In this document: positions 9,346-16,098 of the stretch, piece by piece
Layout of the letters: each line of letters opens with the position of its first letter
Numbering within the stretch: the first letter of the stretch is position 1
DNA from: CAYPEL01 sp036479985
Lineage (GTDB): Bacteria > Pseudomonadota > Gammaproteobacteria > DSM-19610
Length of the DNA stretch: 64,000 nucleotides
Assembly (NCBI GenBank): GCA_965224815.1
Contig: CBDDAF010000003.1
Span: 3,076,475-3,140,474 of the forward strand
Direction: 5' to 3'
Notes under the pieces: model-generated
What the model was told of the DNA's origin: nothing
Seen by the model: the letters and a program-made list of their open reading frames with translations, nothing else
The model's database searches: none
Made by a program: the position numbers and the translations under genes

Positions 9346-9546
9346 ATGAAAAAAAATGTCGGGTCTATTGACCGTGGGATTCGAGTTATCCTGGGTATTG
9401 CATTAATCAGCCAGGTATTTGTTGGCCCGATCGGTCCAGTTATATGGGGCTGGTTTGGTGTCGTGCCGTTGGCAACCGCATTGTTTGGCTGGTGTCCTCC
9501 CTATGCTTTGCTGGGTATTGGCACTTGCCCAATGAAAAAAGATTAA
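9346..9546 (+). CDS. DUF2892 (YgaP-like) inner-membrane protein
   Basis: The 66-residue protein starts MKKNVGSIDRGIRVILG, the standard opening of the DUF2892 family (MKxNVGxxDRxxRxxLG). Two membrane helices follow, and CPPYALLGIGTCP is the typical C-terminal signature (CPxYxxxGxxTCP). The ATG at 9346 is preferred because AGGAG lies 8 nt upstream; ATG 9340 would be too close. The family is often linked to rhodanese or redox proteins, but its role is unknown. It follows the cytochrome terminator and probably has its own weak promoter or depends on read-through. Confidence 0.9.
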   Translation: MKKNVGSIDRGIRVILGIALISQVFVGPIGPVIWGWFGVVPLATALFGWCPPYALLGIGTCPMKKD

Positions 9547-9608
9547 GTTTTAAATCAATGACACCTCTAATGTGTCGTGTATTTTATTAATGTGTAAAGT
9601 TTAAATTC

Positions 9609-9671
9609 TGTAGGAGCGGCTTTAGCCGCGATGGGGCTGCATTGTCCATCGCGGCTAAAGCCGCTCCTACA
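9609..9671. repeat. REP-like hairpin, copy B (CTTTAG subtype)
   Basis: A perfect 26-bp inverted repeat starts TGTAGGAGCGGC, with a short loop. Relative to copy A both arms carry the change C to T / G to A, so pairing is kept. It is followed by GATTCTCGCTA and TCAGAG, as after copy A. It sits between convergent genes, where it may terminate both. Confidence 0.9.
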
Positions 9672-9706
9672 GATTCTCGCTAATTAATCAGAGGTTTCCT
9701 TAAGCT

Positions 9707-10207
9707 TCAGTCTGCAAAATCCAGCCGTTCTTGTACGGCATCGATACCTTGCCGGGAACAAGTCTCATCTTTTCCGCCGCCCGGTGCACCGCTTACACCT
9801 ACAGCACCAATCAGAGACCCTGAAAACTGAATCGGTAAGCCGCCTTGCATTAGCAGCACACCATCCAGTTCATTCAATTCGTCCCGAATGCGCGCCATGC
9901 TTTCGCGCAAATCCCCGGAACTTGAATTCGACATCACCACCGCATTGGCTTTGGCCTGTGCAATCTGCACCATATACTTGCTGACAAACACATCGCGCAT
10001 AATAACGATGGGGTCACCACTTCGGTCAGTAACTACCACGGCTATTTGATAACCGTTCTTGCGGCAAGCAGCGATGGCCGCTGTGGCAATGTCGCTCGCC
10101 AGATCCAGTCCGAGCAGACGGGTAGGCACCAGGTCATCAGCGTATGCATTGCCTGATAGATGCATGATCAAAAGTAAACTAGCTAACAGTTTGTTGAAAT
10201 AACCCAT
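9707..10207 (-). CDS. Secreted GlcG/HbpS-family (PF03928) protein
   Basis: The 166-residue protein has a signal peptide, with cleavage likely after NAYA near residue 23. The rest matches the compact HbpS/GlcG fold: AVVVTDRSGDPIVIMRD, then an AKANAVVMSNSSSGDLRE helix, then QGGLPIQFSGSLIGAVGVSG and the C-terminal KDETCSRQGIDAV. The motif GG-PI---G--IGAVGVSG is the family signature. Members bind haem or cobalamin or act as sensors or accessory proteins in the periplasm, and the ligand here is unknown. The gene is transcribed alone, divergent from the TetR regulator. Confidence 0.85.
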   Translation of the reverse strand: MGYFNKLLASLLLIMHLSGNAYADDLVPTRLLGLDLASDIATAAIAACRKNGYQIAVVVTDRSGDPIVIMRDVFVSKYMVQIAQAKANAVVMSNSSSGDLRESMARIRDELNELDGVLLMQGGLPIQFSGSLIGAVGVSGAPGGGKDETCSRQGIDAVQERLDFAD

Positions 10208-10438
10208 GTTTCATCTCCTATAGGTAGTCATACCTTAACTATATTCCAATCCTTCCATCGCCTTACTTGTGCGGCTATTTGTCGTAAACAAATAAAATAT
10301 TGAGAGGGTATAATAGTATAAGCCATTGAATATATTAGATATACGCTCGTGCTGTAAATTTAATGTGAAAATGCTATGCATTAAATCCATTATTATGCTA
10401 TATTATGTGTAGAGATTAGTTATTCAATAGGCATCACC

Positions 10439-11158
10439 ATGAAAATAAGTGAAAAAGACAAAGCGAAAACCCAGGTGAAAATCCTTAATGCTTCCGTGGA
10501 AGTGATTACAGAAAAGGGTTTTAAATCAGCCTCCATGCGCGAAATTGCGAGCCGCGCCGGGGTTGGTGATGCGACGATTTATAACTATTTCCCTTCTAAA
10601 GAGAAATTACTCTACGGTTATTGCGAATACATGCAGCAACAGTCGATGGATCAACTCAGGGGTATTGAGAACTTCCATGAATATTCGCTGCAGGAACAGT
10701 TGCAACAGTTTGTTGAAACACAATTAGAGCTATGGCTGCCCGCCAGGGAATTTCTGCGTGAAGTATTCAAGCTCACTTATTACTCCCCGGTTGCTGGCGC
10801 TGCACATCTGGACGGCACCAGAAAACTATTCAACCGGATCGTGACGGATCTGCTCGAAGCTGCCATTGAGGCCGAAGAAATTCCGCAACAACCTTACCAG
10901 GATTTATTGCCACGCCTGTTCTGGGATTACCAGACAGGGGTGCTGGCTTACTGGATTAATGACGACTCTGAAGATTTTGCCAACACGACACAGCTGGTGG
11001 ATAAAAGTATGGACATCATCGCCAGCATTTTACATCAGGGCATGATCGGCAAATCGCTTGATCTGGTTTCATTTTTATTCCGTAGCTCATGTGATGACAC
11101 ACTTTGGCGAATTGATGCCTGGCTCATCAACAACACAAGCGACATCGAATTTGGTTAA
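10439..11158 (+). CDS. TetR/AcrR-family transcriptional regulator
   Basis: The 239-residue protein has an N-terminal TetR helix-turn-helix at about residues 15-60: ILNASVEVITEKGF, MREIASRAGVGDATIYNYFPSKEKLL. The C-terminal ligand domain is not assignable to a subgroup. It is longer than typical TetR proteins (about 200), with an extra C-terminal segment of roughly 40 residues. The next gene, an ABC1-type kinase, starts 17 bp downstream on the same strand, so the two are almost certainly co-transcribed. The upstream 230 bp are AT-rich and should hold the shared, possibly autoregulated, promoter. Confidence 0.9.
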   Translation: MKISEKDKAKTQVKILNASVEVITEKGFKSASMREIASRAGVGDATIYNYFPSKEKLLYGYCEYMQQQSMDQLRGIENFHEYSLQEQLQQFVETQLELWLPAREFLREVFKLTYYSPVAGAAHLDGTRKLFNRIVTDLLEAAIEAEEIPQQPYQDLLPRLFWDYQTGVLAYWINDDSEDFANTTQLVDKSMDIIASILHQGMIGKSLDLVSFLFRSSCDDTLWRIDAWLINNTSDIEFG

Positions 11159-11175
11159 ACGCCATTTTATGGGGA

Positions 11176-12468
11176 ATGAAAATGAGTCCTAAAGTCCCTA
11201 AAGGAAAACTGGTGCGCAGTAGTATTGCGGGTGCGGCCGCCGTGAAAGTGGGAGCGGGGCATTTAAAACACAGTGTTAAACGGCCTTTTCTATCTGCTGA
11301 AAAGCATCAGAAGAATAATGAAAAACTGCATAATGATAATGCAAAGATTCTTTTTAAGGCGCTCACCCAGCTGCGCGGTACTGCATTAAAAATAGCGCAA
11401 ATGGTCGGCATGGAGCAGGGGCTACTGCCGGATGCTTATCGCCGTGAGTTGGAAAAATCATTTCATCAGGTGCCGCCACTCAATCGTGTCCTGGTGCGCA
11501 AACTCATCATGAGCGAGTTCGACAAAACGCCTGAAAAACTGTTCGCACACTTTGAACCCCAGGCCTTTGCCGCAGCCAGTCTCGGACAGGTTCACAAAGC
11601 AAAAAACAGTGCAGGTGAAGAACTGGCTGTAAAGATCCAGTACCCCGGCATTGATGTGGCGATCGAAAGTGATCTGGCATTAATACGCAAGCTGGCGCTA
11701 GGCATGTCAAATACCAAACTCATCTTACATTCACTGGATGAAATAGCATCGCGCTTAAAAGAAGAGGTCGATTACAGCATTGAAGCCAAAAATACCCAGT
11801 GGTTTCAGGAAAACGTAACACTCAAGGGAATCTCTATTCCATCGGTTTATCCCGAGTTGAGCAGCCAACGCGTATTGACCACCGGTTTCATGCAGGGGTT
11901 ACACCTTGAGGACTGGCTGGCAACCAATCCCTCTCAGTCCACCCGAAATGAAACGGCGCAATTGCTTTACGACTTTTTTATTCATTCATCGAATGACCTG
12001 CAATGCCTGCACGCCGATCCAAACCCGGGCAACTACCTATTTAATGAAGACGGTTCCATTAGTGTGATTGATTTTGGCTGTGTCCGGAAAATGTCCGATA
12101 AATTTACTGCACTGTTTCCACGCATCCTGCTTGCCTACATGAATGATGATTCACAGTCACTATTTGCAGCTTACAAAGAAATGGGCATGTCGTATGAAAA
12201 TTTCGATGACGACTTTTATCAAAAGGCACTGCGTCCCTTTGGGCAATGGGTGACGCAGCCTTTTAGGAACGACAGCTTTGATTTCGGCAAGTACGCTACA
12301 TATTCAGAGCAGGGGAAAGAACCGATGAAGAACCTGCATGATTCTTTCAAACTGGACTATATCGCCGAGGAATTTATTTTTCATAACAGAACCATCTACG
12401 GACTGCTGAAAATATTTGAACGTATGGGTGCGACAGTACGTTTGCGGCATCACTGGGTTAGTGAATGA
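11176..12468 (+). CDS. ABC1/ADCK/UbiB-family atypical kinase
   Basis: The 430-residue protein carries the defining motifs of the UbiB/COQ8 family. The N-terminal K-Q-type motif is seen in LRGTALKIAQMVGME. AAASLGQVHKA corresponds to the alanine-rich nucleotide loop. AVKIQYPGI holds the conserved Lys, HADPNPGNYLF is the catalytic loop, and VIDFGCVR replaces the DFG motif. Family members are ATPases needed for ubiquinone synthesis or lipid homeostasis. This one has no C-terminal membrane helices and is therefore not the standard ubiB of the ubiquinone operon. It is paired with a TetR regulator 17 bp upstream and followed by an outer-membrane protein gene. The specific substrate is unknown. Confidence 0.9.
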   Translation: MKMSPKVPKGKLVRSSIAGAAAVKVGAGHLKHSVKRPFLSAEKHQKNNEKLHNDNAKILFKALTQLRGTALKIAQMVGMEQGLLPDAYRRELEKSFHQVPPLNRVLVRKLIMSEFDKTPEKLFAHFEPQAFAAASLGQVHKAKNSAGEELAVKIQYPGIDVAIESDLALIRKLALGMSNTKLILHSLDEIASRLKEEVDYSIEAKNTQWFQENVTLKGISIPSVYPELSSQRVLTTGFMQGLHLEDWLATNPSQSTRNETAQLLYDFFIHSSNDLQCLHADPNPGNYLFNEDGSISVIDFGCVRKMSDKFTALFPRILLAYMNDDSQSLFAAYKEMGMSYENFDDDFYQKALRPFGQWVTQPFRNDSFDFGKYATYSEQGKEPMKNLHDSFKLDYIAEEFIFHNRTIYGLLKIFERMGATVRLRHHWVSE

Positions 12469-12575
12469 ATTGTATATACATTAAATATTTGAGGAGAAAA
12501 TAATAATCACACTTAATGAAAGAAATAATTCTGAAACTATTTATTAATTAACTTAATTAAAGTAAGGGGAATAAC

Positions 12576-13112
12576 ATGACTATAAAACCATTTATAGGTA
12601 CCGCCATTCTATTAATTGCCACTGCGGGCGAAGTGAACGCTAGTGATTTTTATATGGGTGCAAAGCTTAGAAATATTGATGTGAAATTTAATCGTGACCT
12701 GGATGAATCCGCAAGAACGCTTGGCGTGTTGTTGGGATATAAACTGGCCTCAACTGACTGGGTAGCCTTTGCTGTGGAAGCCGAGTTTGCAAAATCAGTC
12801 GCTGATGGTGAGCTTGATGATCCACTTGTCTATCCTGTGAAAGGTAAATGGGATATCAAAACACAAGCAATCTATGGTGTGTTTACTTTTGGTACGAAAG
12901 TTTACGGTAAAGTCAAACTTGGAACCTCGCGTAATGAGATATCCAGAAATGGTGTAGGGGCCTTCCATAAGAGTTATAAAACCGGCCCTGCTGCTGGTAT
13001 CGGGGTCGGAGTTAATTTTACTACCAACATGATGGTTGAAGTGGAGCGCACGTTTGATAGCGGTGGTAATGATTATGAAGGATACAGCATAGGCGTGAAT
13101 TACCGCTTTTAG
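12576..13112 (+). CDS. Putative outer-membrane beta-barrel protein
   Basis: The 178-residue protein has a signal peptide ending near NAS (residues 1-23). Alternating-residue beta strands follow, and the C-terminus reads SIGVNYRF, with the terminal Phe used for Bam-dependent insertion. The layout is that of a small 8-stranded OmpA/OmpX-like barrel. AAGIGVGVNFTTNMMVEVERTF is typical of the last strands. The function is unknown. AAGGGG lies about 8 nt before the ATG. It follows the kinase gene by 107 bp on the same strand. Confidence 0.75.
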   Translation: MTIKPFIGTAILLIATAGEVNASDFYMGAKLRNIDVKFNRDLDESARTLGVLLGYKLASTDWVAFAVEAEFAKSVADGELDDPLVYPVKGKWDIKTQAIYGVFTFGTKVYGKVKLGTSRNEISRNGVGAFHKSYKTGPAAGIGVGVNFTTNMMVEVERTFDSGGNDYEGYSIGVNYRF

Positions 13113-13182
13113 TTTTTAAAAATACAAAATAATTCAGAAAGTATTTTACATTTAGGGGAACTTTGATTTATTTGCGAGCATC

Positions 13183-13245
13183 TGTAGGAGCGGCTTTAGC
13201 CGCGATGGGGGTCGGCGGTTCATCGCGGCTAAAGCCGCTCCTACA
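13183..13245. repeat. REP-like hairpin, copy C (CTTTAG subtype)
   Basis: A perfect 25-bp inverted repeat starts TGTAGGAGCGGC, with the same stem as copy B. The 3' flank differs from copies A and B. It sits between the two putative barrel-protein genes. Confidence 0.9.
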
Positions 13246-13313
13246 GAATTTTCATTGTTCACAATGCAAGATACTCGAATTAACCAGGGGTTCTTTAGTT
13301 AAGGGAAATGACA

Positions 13314-13913
13314 ATGAAACATTTAACAACCCGCATGGGATTCGATTTAAATACACACACAACTAATTCTCGGATACTCAACAATCCAAGAAAACGTATT
13401 GAATCAGTTAAGAGAATTACATCTGTAATATTTTCTTTCCTTATCTTTGCGTGCACATGCTCTACAGCAACAGCTATGGAATCAGGTTTCCAATCAAAGA
13501 ATTTATGGCTGGAAGCAGGATGGGGCGGTGGTGGGGTCGATATACAAACACTTGATGGCGGAGCTGAGTATGGCGTTCTCTTCCATCTGGGCGGAACGCT
13601 ACGTAAAAACAAGCACCTGTTCAGTGTCTATCGCAACGGATTCGTTACTGATGATCGACATGGGATTTCTGAAACCGGTATCAAATATGGACGTTACTGG
13701 GAAAACCGTTGGGTGTTTGTCTCTGTAATGACGGGCGTTAGTATCGTCAAGGCAGGTTTTGAAGAAAATGATTACAGTGGTATTGGAATTCCTGCTGAGG
13801 CGGGGGCTTTTTTGAAATTAGGTTTTATGAACATTGGCCTGAAATACGCGGTCAATGTTTCTGATGATCACCACTTAGATGCAGTTTCATTGGTTGCGAA
13901 AGTAAATTTCTAG
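13314..13913 (+). CDS. Putative secreted or outer-membrane protein, unknown
   Basis: The 199-residue product has an unusually long charged N-terminus of about 35 residues, then a hydrophobic segment ITSVIFSFLIFACTC and an STATA cleavage-like site near residue 53. The mature part is glycine-rich with amphipathic strands (LWLEAGWGGGGVDI, GILLKLGF-like stretches) and ends SLVAKVNF, with a terminal Phe as in outer-membrane barrels. I prefer ATG 13314 because AAGGG lies 8 nt upstream; ATG 13308 is too close. No family was recognised. It resembles the preceding gene in architecture but not visibly in sequence. Confidence 0.6.
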   Translation: MKHLTTRMGFDLNTHTTNSRILNNPRKRIESVKRITSVIFSFLIFACTCSTATAMESGFQSKNLWLEAGWGGGGVDIQTLDGGAEYGVLFHLGGTLRKNKHLFSVYRNGFVTDDRHGISETGIKYGRYWENRWVFVSVMTGVSIVKAGFEENDYSGIGIPAEAGAFLKLGFMNIGLKYAVNVSDDHHLDAVSLVAKVNF

Positions 13914-14155
13914 AGGGGTGAAGGTATAAAGGTGACGGCATTTGCAGTTTAATATTGACAAGCTGCAATGAATCAGCACAATCAATAGACAATTCAAACG
14001 AATAACAAGGAATTCCAGCCAATGGAAAAGGACTGTTATCTGGCACCTGCGCGTATATCACTGTATACGGGTTGTTATCCTGCACAATTTCATAAAATCA
14101 CGTTATCTTGCATTTGTGAGATAAGTAGTAGTTACACGGAAAATAACTACCATTT

Positions 14156-15259
14156 ATGAAAAGTAATAGATTCTGTGTATTTTGTGGTGAGGCACCAGAA
14201 GATAAAAATCGCGAGCATATCCTTCCCAAATGGCTGCTTGAGTTGACAGGTGACCCTAAAAGAGTTGTTAACTTCGGTACAAACTATAGAAACGGTAAAA
14301 CTTTAAGATTTGACTGGTCAAGTTTTGTTGTTCCCTCATGCGAAAGTTGTAATACCCAGTATTCAGAAATAGAGGCTAGAGCAAAAAGGTATGTAGATTT
14401 ATTATTACAGAGAGAAGCGTTAACTAGTGCAGAATATATGGACTTCATGGACTGGTTAGATAAAGTCAGGGTGGGTGTCTGGATTGCATACCATTATATT
14501 CAAGGGAATCCAACGAACATTAAACCTAGTTTTCATATAAATACACGGATATCTACAAAAGATAGAATGATTGCTGTTTATTCTATAGCATCAGACGAGA
14601 AAGGACTGAATGCAATCGGGGTGGAATCATTAGTTTTTCATAGTGCTCCATCTTGCTTTGGCTTAAAGATAAATAATATTTTAATAATAAATATGTCGAG
14701 TGATTACTTGTTCGCCGCAAGATGTGGTTTTCCTTTTCCGCGAATATGCGAAACTTGGCTTGATGGTGAAAACGCTTATATGTTGCAAATTGGTGAGTTT
14801 GATATAACTAGGCGAATTAAGCATCCGCTGATAAGGAAAAAGATAATCAAGCCATCTATTCATCTGTATCAGCCAATAATGGCAAGTGATCCAGATAAGA
14901 AATTTCAATCTGGGTATTTTGGAGACTACAATTCGTATGACTCATTTATAGCTAAACATTCCCTGGCACCCTATCCATCGGGAAAAGGCTTACTTTTTTT
15001 TCAACATACAGATAAGGTTGAACCAATGTATGACATGGACGAGAAAATACACTTTCAAGATGTTGGGGGTATTCACTCTAGGCCAATGTATGAATTGGTA
15101 CGGCAAGTTTACGAGTTTCAGAGTTATATTTACGAAAATGGTAAAGTTAACGCATATGATGCAAAATTGATTAAGCAACATAATGAGCGGAAAAAAAATC
15201 TTCTGAAATTTAATAAAGCTGTCATTTCTCGTTACACTGGTATGGGAAAAAACGTGTAA
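14156..15259 (+). CDS. HNH-endonuclease-like zinc-finger protein
   Basis: The 367-residue protein opens with a compact HNH-type module: C7-VFC10-G, then R-E20-H21-ILPKW, then C62-ESC65-N66. CxxC / EHILPKW / CxxCN is a known arrangement of HNH nucleases with a structural zinc. Residues 70-367 match no family I recognise. The gene is markedly AT-rich compared with its flanks, stands alone on the strand with a 240-bp leader, and is followed at once by two strong hairpins. It may be a horizontally acquired, possibly defence-related nuclease, but nothing in the sequence proves activity or target. Confidence 0.7.
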   Translation: MKSNRFCVFCGEAPEDKNREHILPKWLLELTGDPKRVVNFGTNYRNGKTLRFDWSSFVVPSCESCNTQYSEIEARAKRYVDLLLQREALTSAEYMDFMDWLDKVRVGVWIAYHYIQGNPTNIKPSFHINTRISTKDRMIAVYSIASDEKGLNAIGVESLVFHSAPSCFGLKINNILIINMSSDYLFAARCGFPFPRICETWLDGENAYMLQIGEFDITRRIKHPLIRKKIIKPSIHLYQPIMASDPDKKFQSGYFGDYNSYDSFIAKHSLAPYPSGKGLLFFQHTDKVEPMYDMDEKIHFQDVGGIHSRPMYELVRQVYEFQSYIYENGKVNAYDAKLIKQHNERKKNLLKFNKAVISRYTGMGKNV

Positions 15260-15266
15260 AAATAAA

Positions 15267-15304
15267 GGTGCCGGAGGGAACAAAAATTTAATCCCTCCGG
15301 CACC
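15267..15304. repeat. Perfect hairpin with CCGGAGGGA stem
   Basis: A 13-bp perfect stem (GGTGCCGGAGGGA) closes a 12-nt AT-rich loop, 7 bp after the HNH stop. It can end transcription, though no T-run follows. The sequence TAAAGGTGCCGGAG recurs in diverged form at 15812 (TAAAGGTGTCGGAG) and 13925 (TAAAGGTGACGG). Its CGGAGGGAA core matches the inverted repeats around the Y1 transposase remnant at 41 kb. Confidence 0.85.
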
Positions 15305-15330
15305 AATGCCGTTACGGTTCTGCCCGAAAG

Positions 15331-15381
15331 AAAGGGGTCGGTGACAAAACACAATCATTATCATTTGTCACCGACCCCTTT
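15331..15381. repeat. Perfect 18-bp inverted repeat, GGGGTCGGTGACA type
   Basis: The arms AAAGGGGTCGGTGACAAA and TTTGTCACCGACCCCTTT pair perfectly over 18 bp around a 15-nt loop. It lies 26 bp beyond the previous hairpin. The form is that of a REP or miniature element. The right arm ends in TTT and could also serve as a terminator. Confidence 0.85.
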
Positions 15382-15493
15382 AATGTAACAAATAATTCAA
15401 GTTCGCCCGCAAAAAACGCGAGCCGGACGCTGCGCACAAATCGCGTATCGCCCCTTAATTCAACCGTTATATTGCTTGAGGAAACTGATAGTG

Positions 15494-15799
15494 ATGTTCT
15501 ATTTTCAATACGCATGTATTCCATCTCCAACGTCAGATAATTATGATAAGCTCGGAGGGGCGTTTATAAGCTGTTGGATAAAGGCCGTATCTATAGAGGC
15601 TGCGAGAATAATATCTGAAGCTGCAATTATAGAAAATAATTGGATTGTTCAAAAGTTAGAGGAATCTAATCCGATAAAAAAAGAAGATTATAGAATAGAC
15701 GATAAATCGCTTGAGTATTATCTACAAGCAGAGATTGATGGAGAAGTATATGTCTATGACTCTTGGCCAAATGAGCCGCAAGAAGAGCAAGTGCACTGA
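15494..15799 (+). CDS. Hypothetical protein, small
   Basis: The 101-residue protein is not recognised. It is acidic at the C-terminus and contains AARIISEAAIIENNWIVQKLEES, likely a long helix. It ends in a strand-rich EIDGEVYVYDSW segment, so it looks like a compact alpha/beta domain. The start is uncertain: ATG 15494, GTG 15491 and TTG 15476 are in frame, and GAGG at 15478 favours 15491 or 15494. The gene is AT-rich like the HNH gene upstream and is flanked by the same TAAAGGTG-CGGAG repeat, so the two may belong to one acquired segment. Confidence 0.55.
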   Translation: MFYFQYACIPSPTSDNYDKLGGAFISCWIKAVSIEAARIISEAAIIENNWIVQKLEESNPIKKEDYRIDDKSLEYYLQAEIDGEVYVYDSWPNEPQEEQVH

Positions 15800-16098
15800 T
15801 GAAGGTGTAAAATAAAGGTGTCGGAGGAATTAAATTTAAATCACTCTGTCATTTGCAACCGGTTCCAGCACATAGATAACAGTTATCTCTGGATCGATAT
15901 CGAGTGATGCGATCCGGGTGGGCAAGACCTCAGTGCGTATCCCTAGATAGTGTGGCTTGCGGAAAGGGCAATTGATGGTTTGCCGGAGACTCATAGAGGT
16001 TTCATATCTAATCGAAAAATGAGGCAGTGGAAATTAGTTTCTAATTAACCAGTCTATCTAGCTTTGACTTTTTACGATTTTATACATTAGGTTACCCT
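15800..16098. other. Intergenic region with a possible 52-codon minus-strand ORF
   Basis: This 299-bp gap starts with a diverged copy of the TAAAGGTG-CGGAG motif. On the minus strand an ORF runs from ATG at 15994 to TAA at 15836 (52 residues, MSLRQTINCPFRK through IYVLEPVANDRVI). It has no clear ribosome-binding site and no recognised family, so it is either a tiny gene or a remnant. The promoter for the oxidoreductase gene presumably lies at the right end. Confidence 0.35.
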
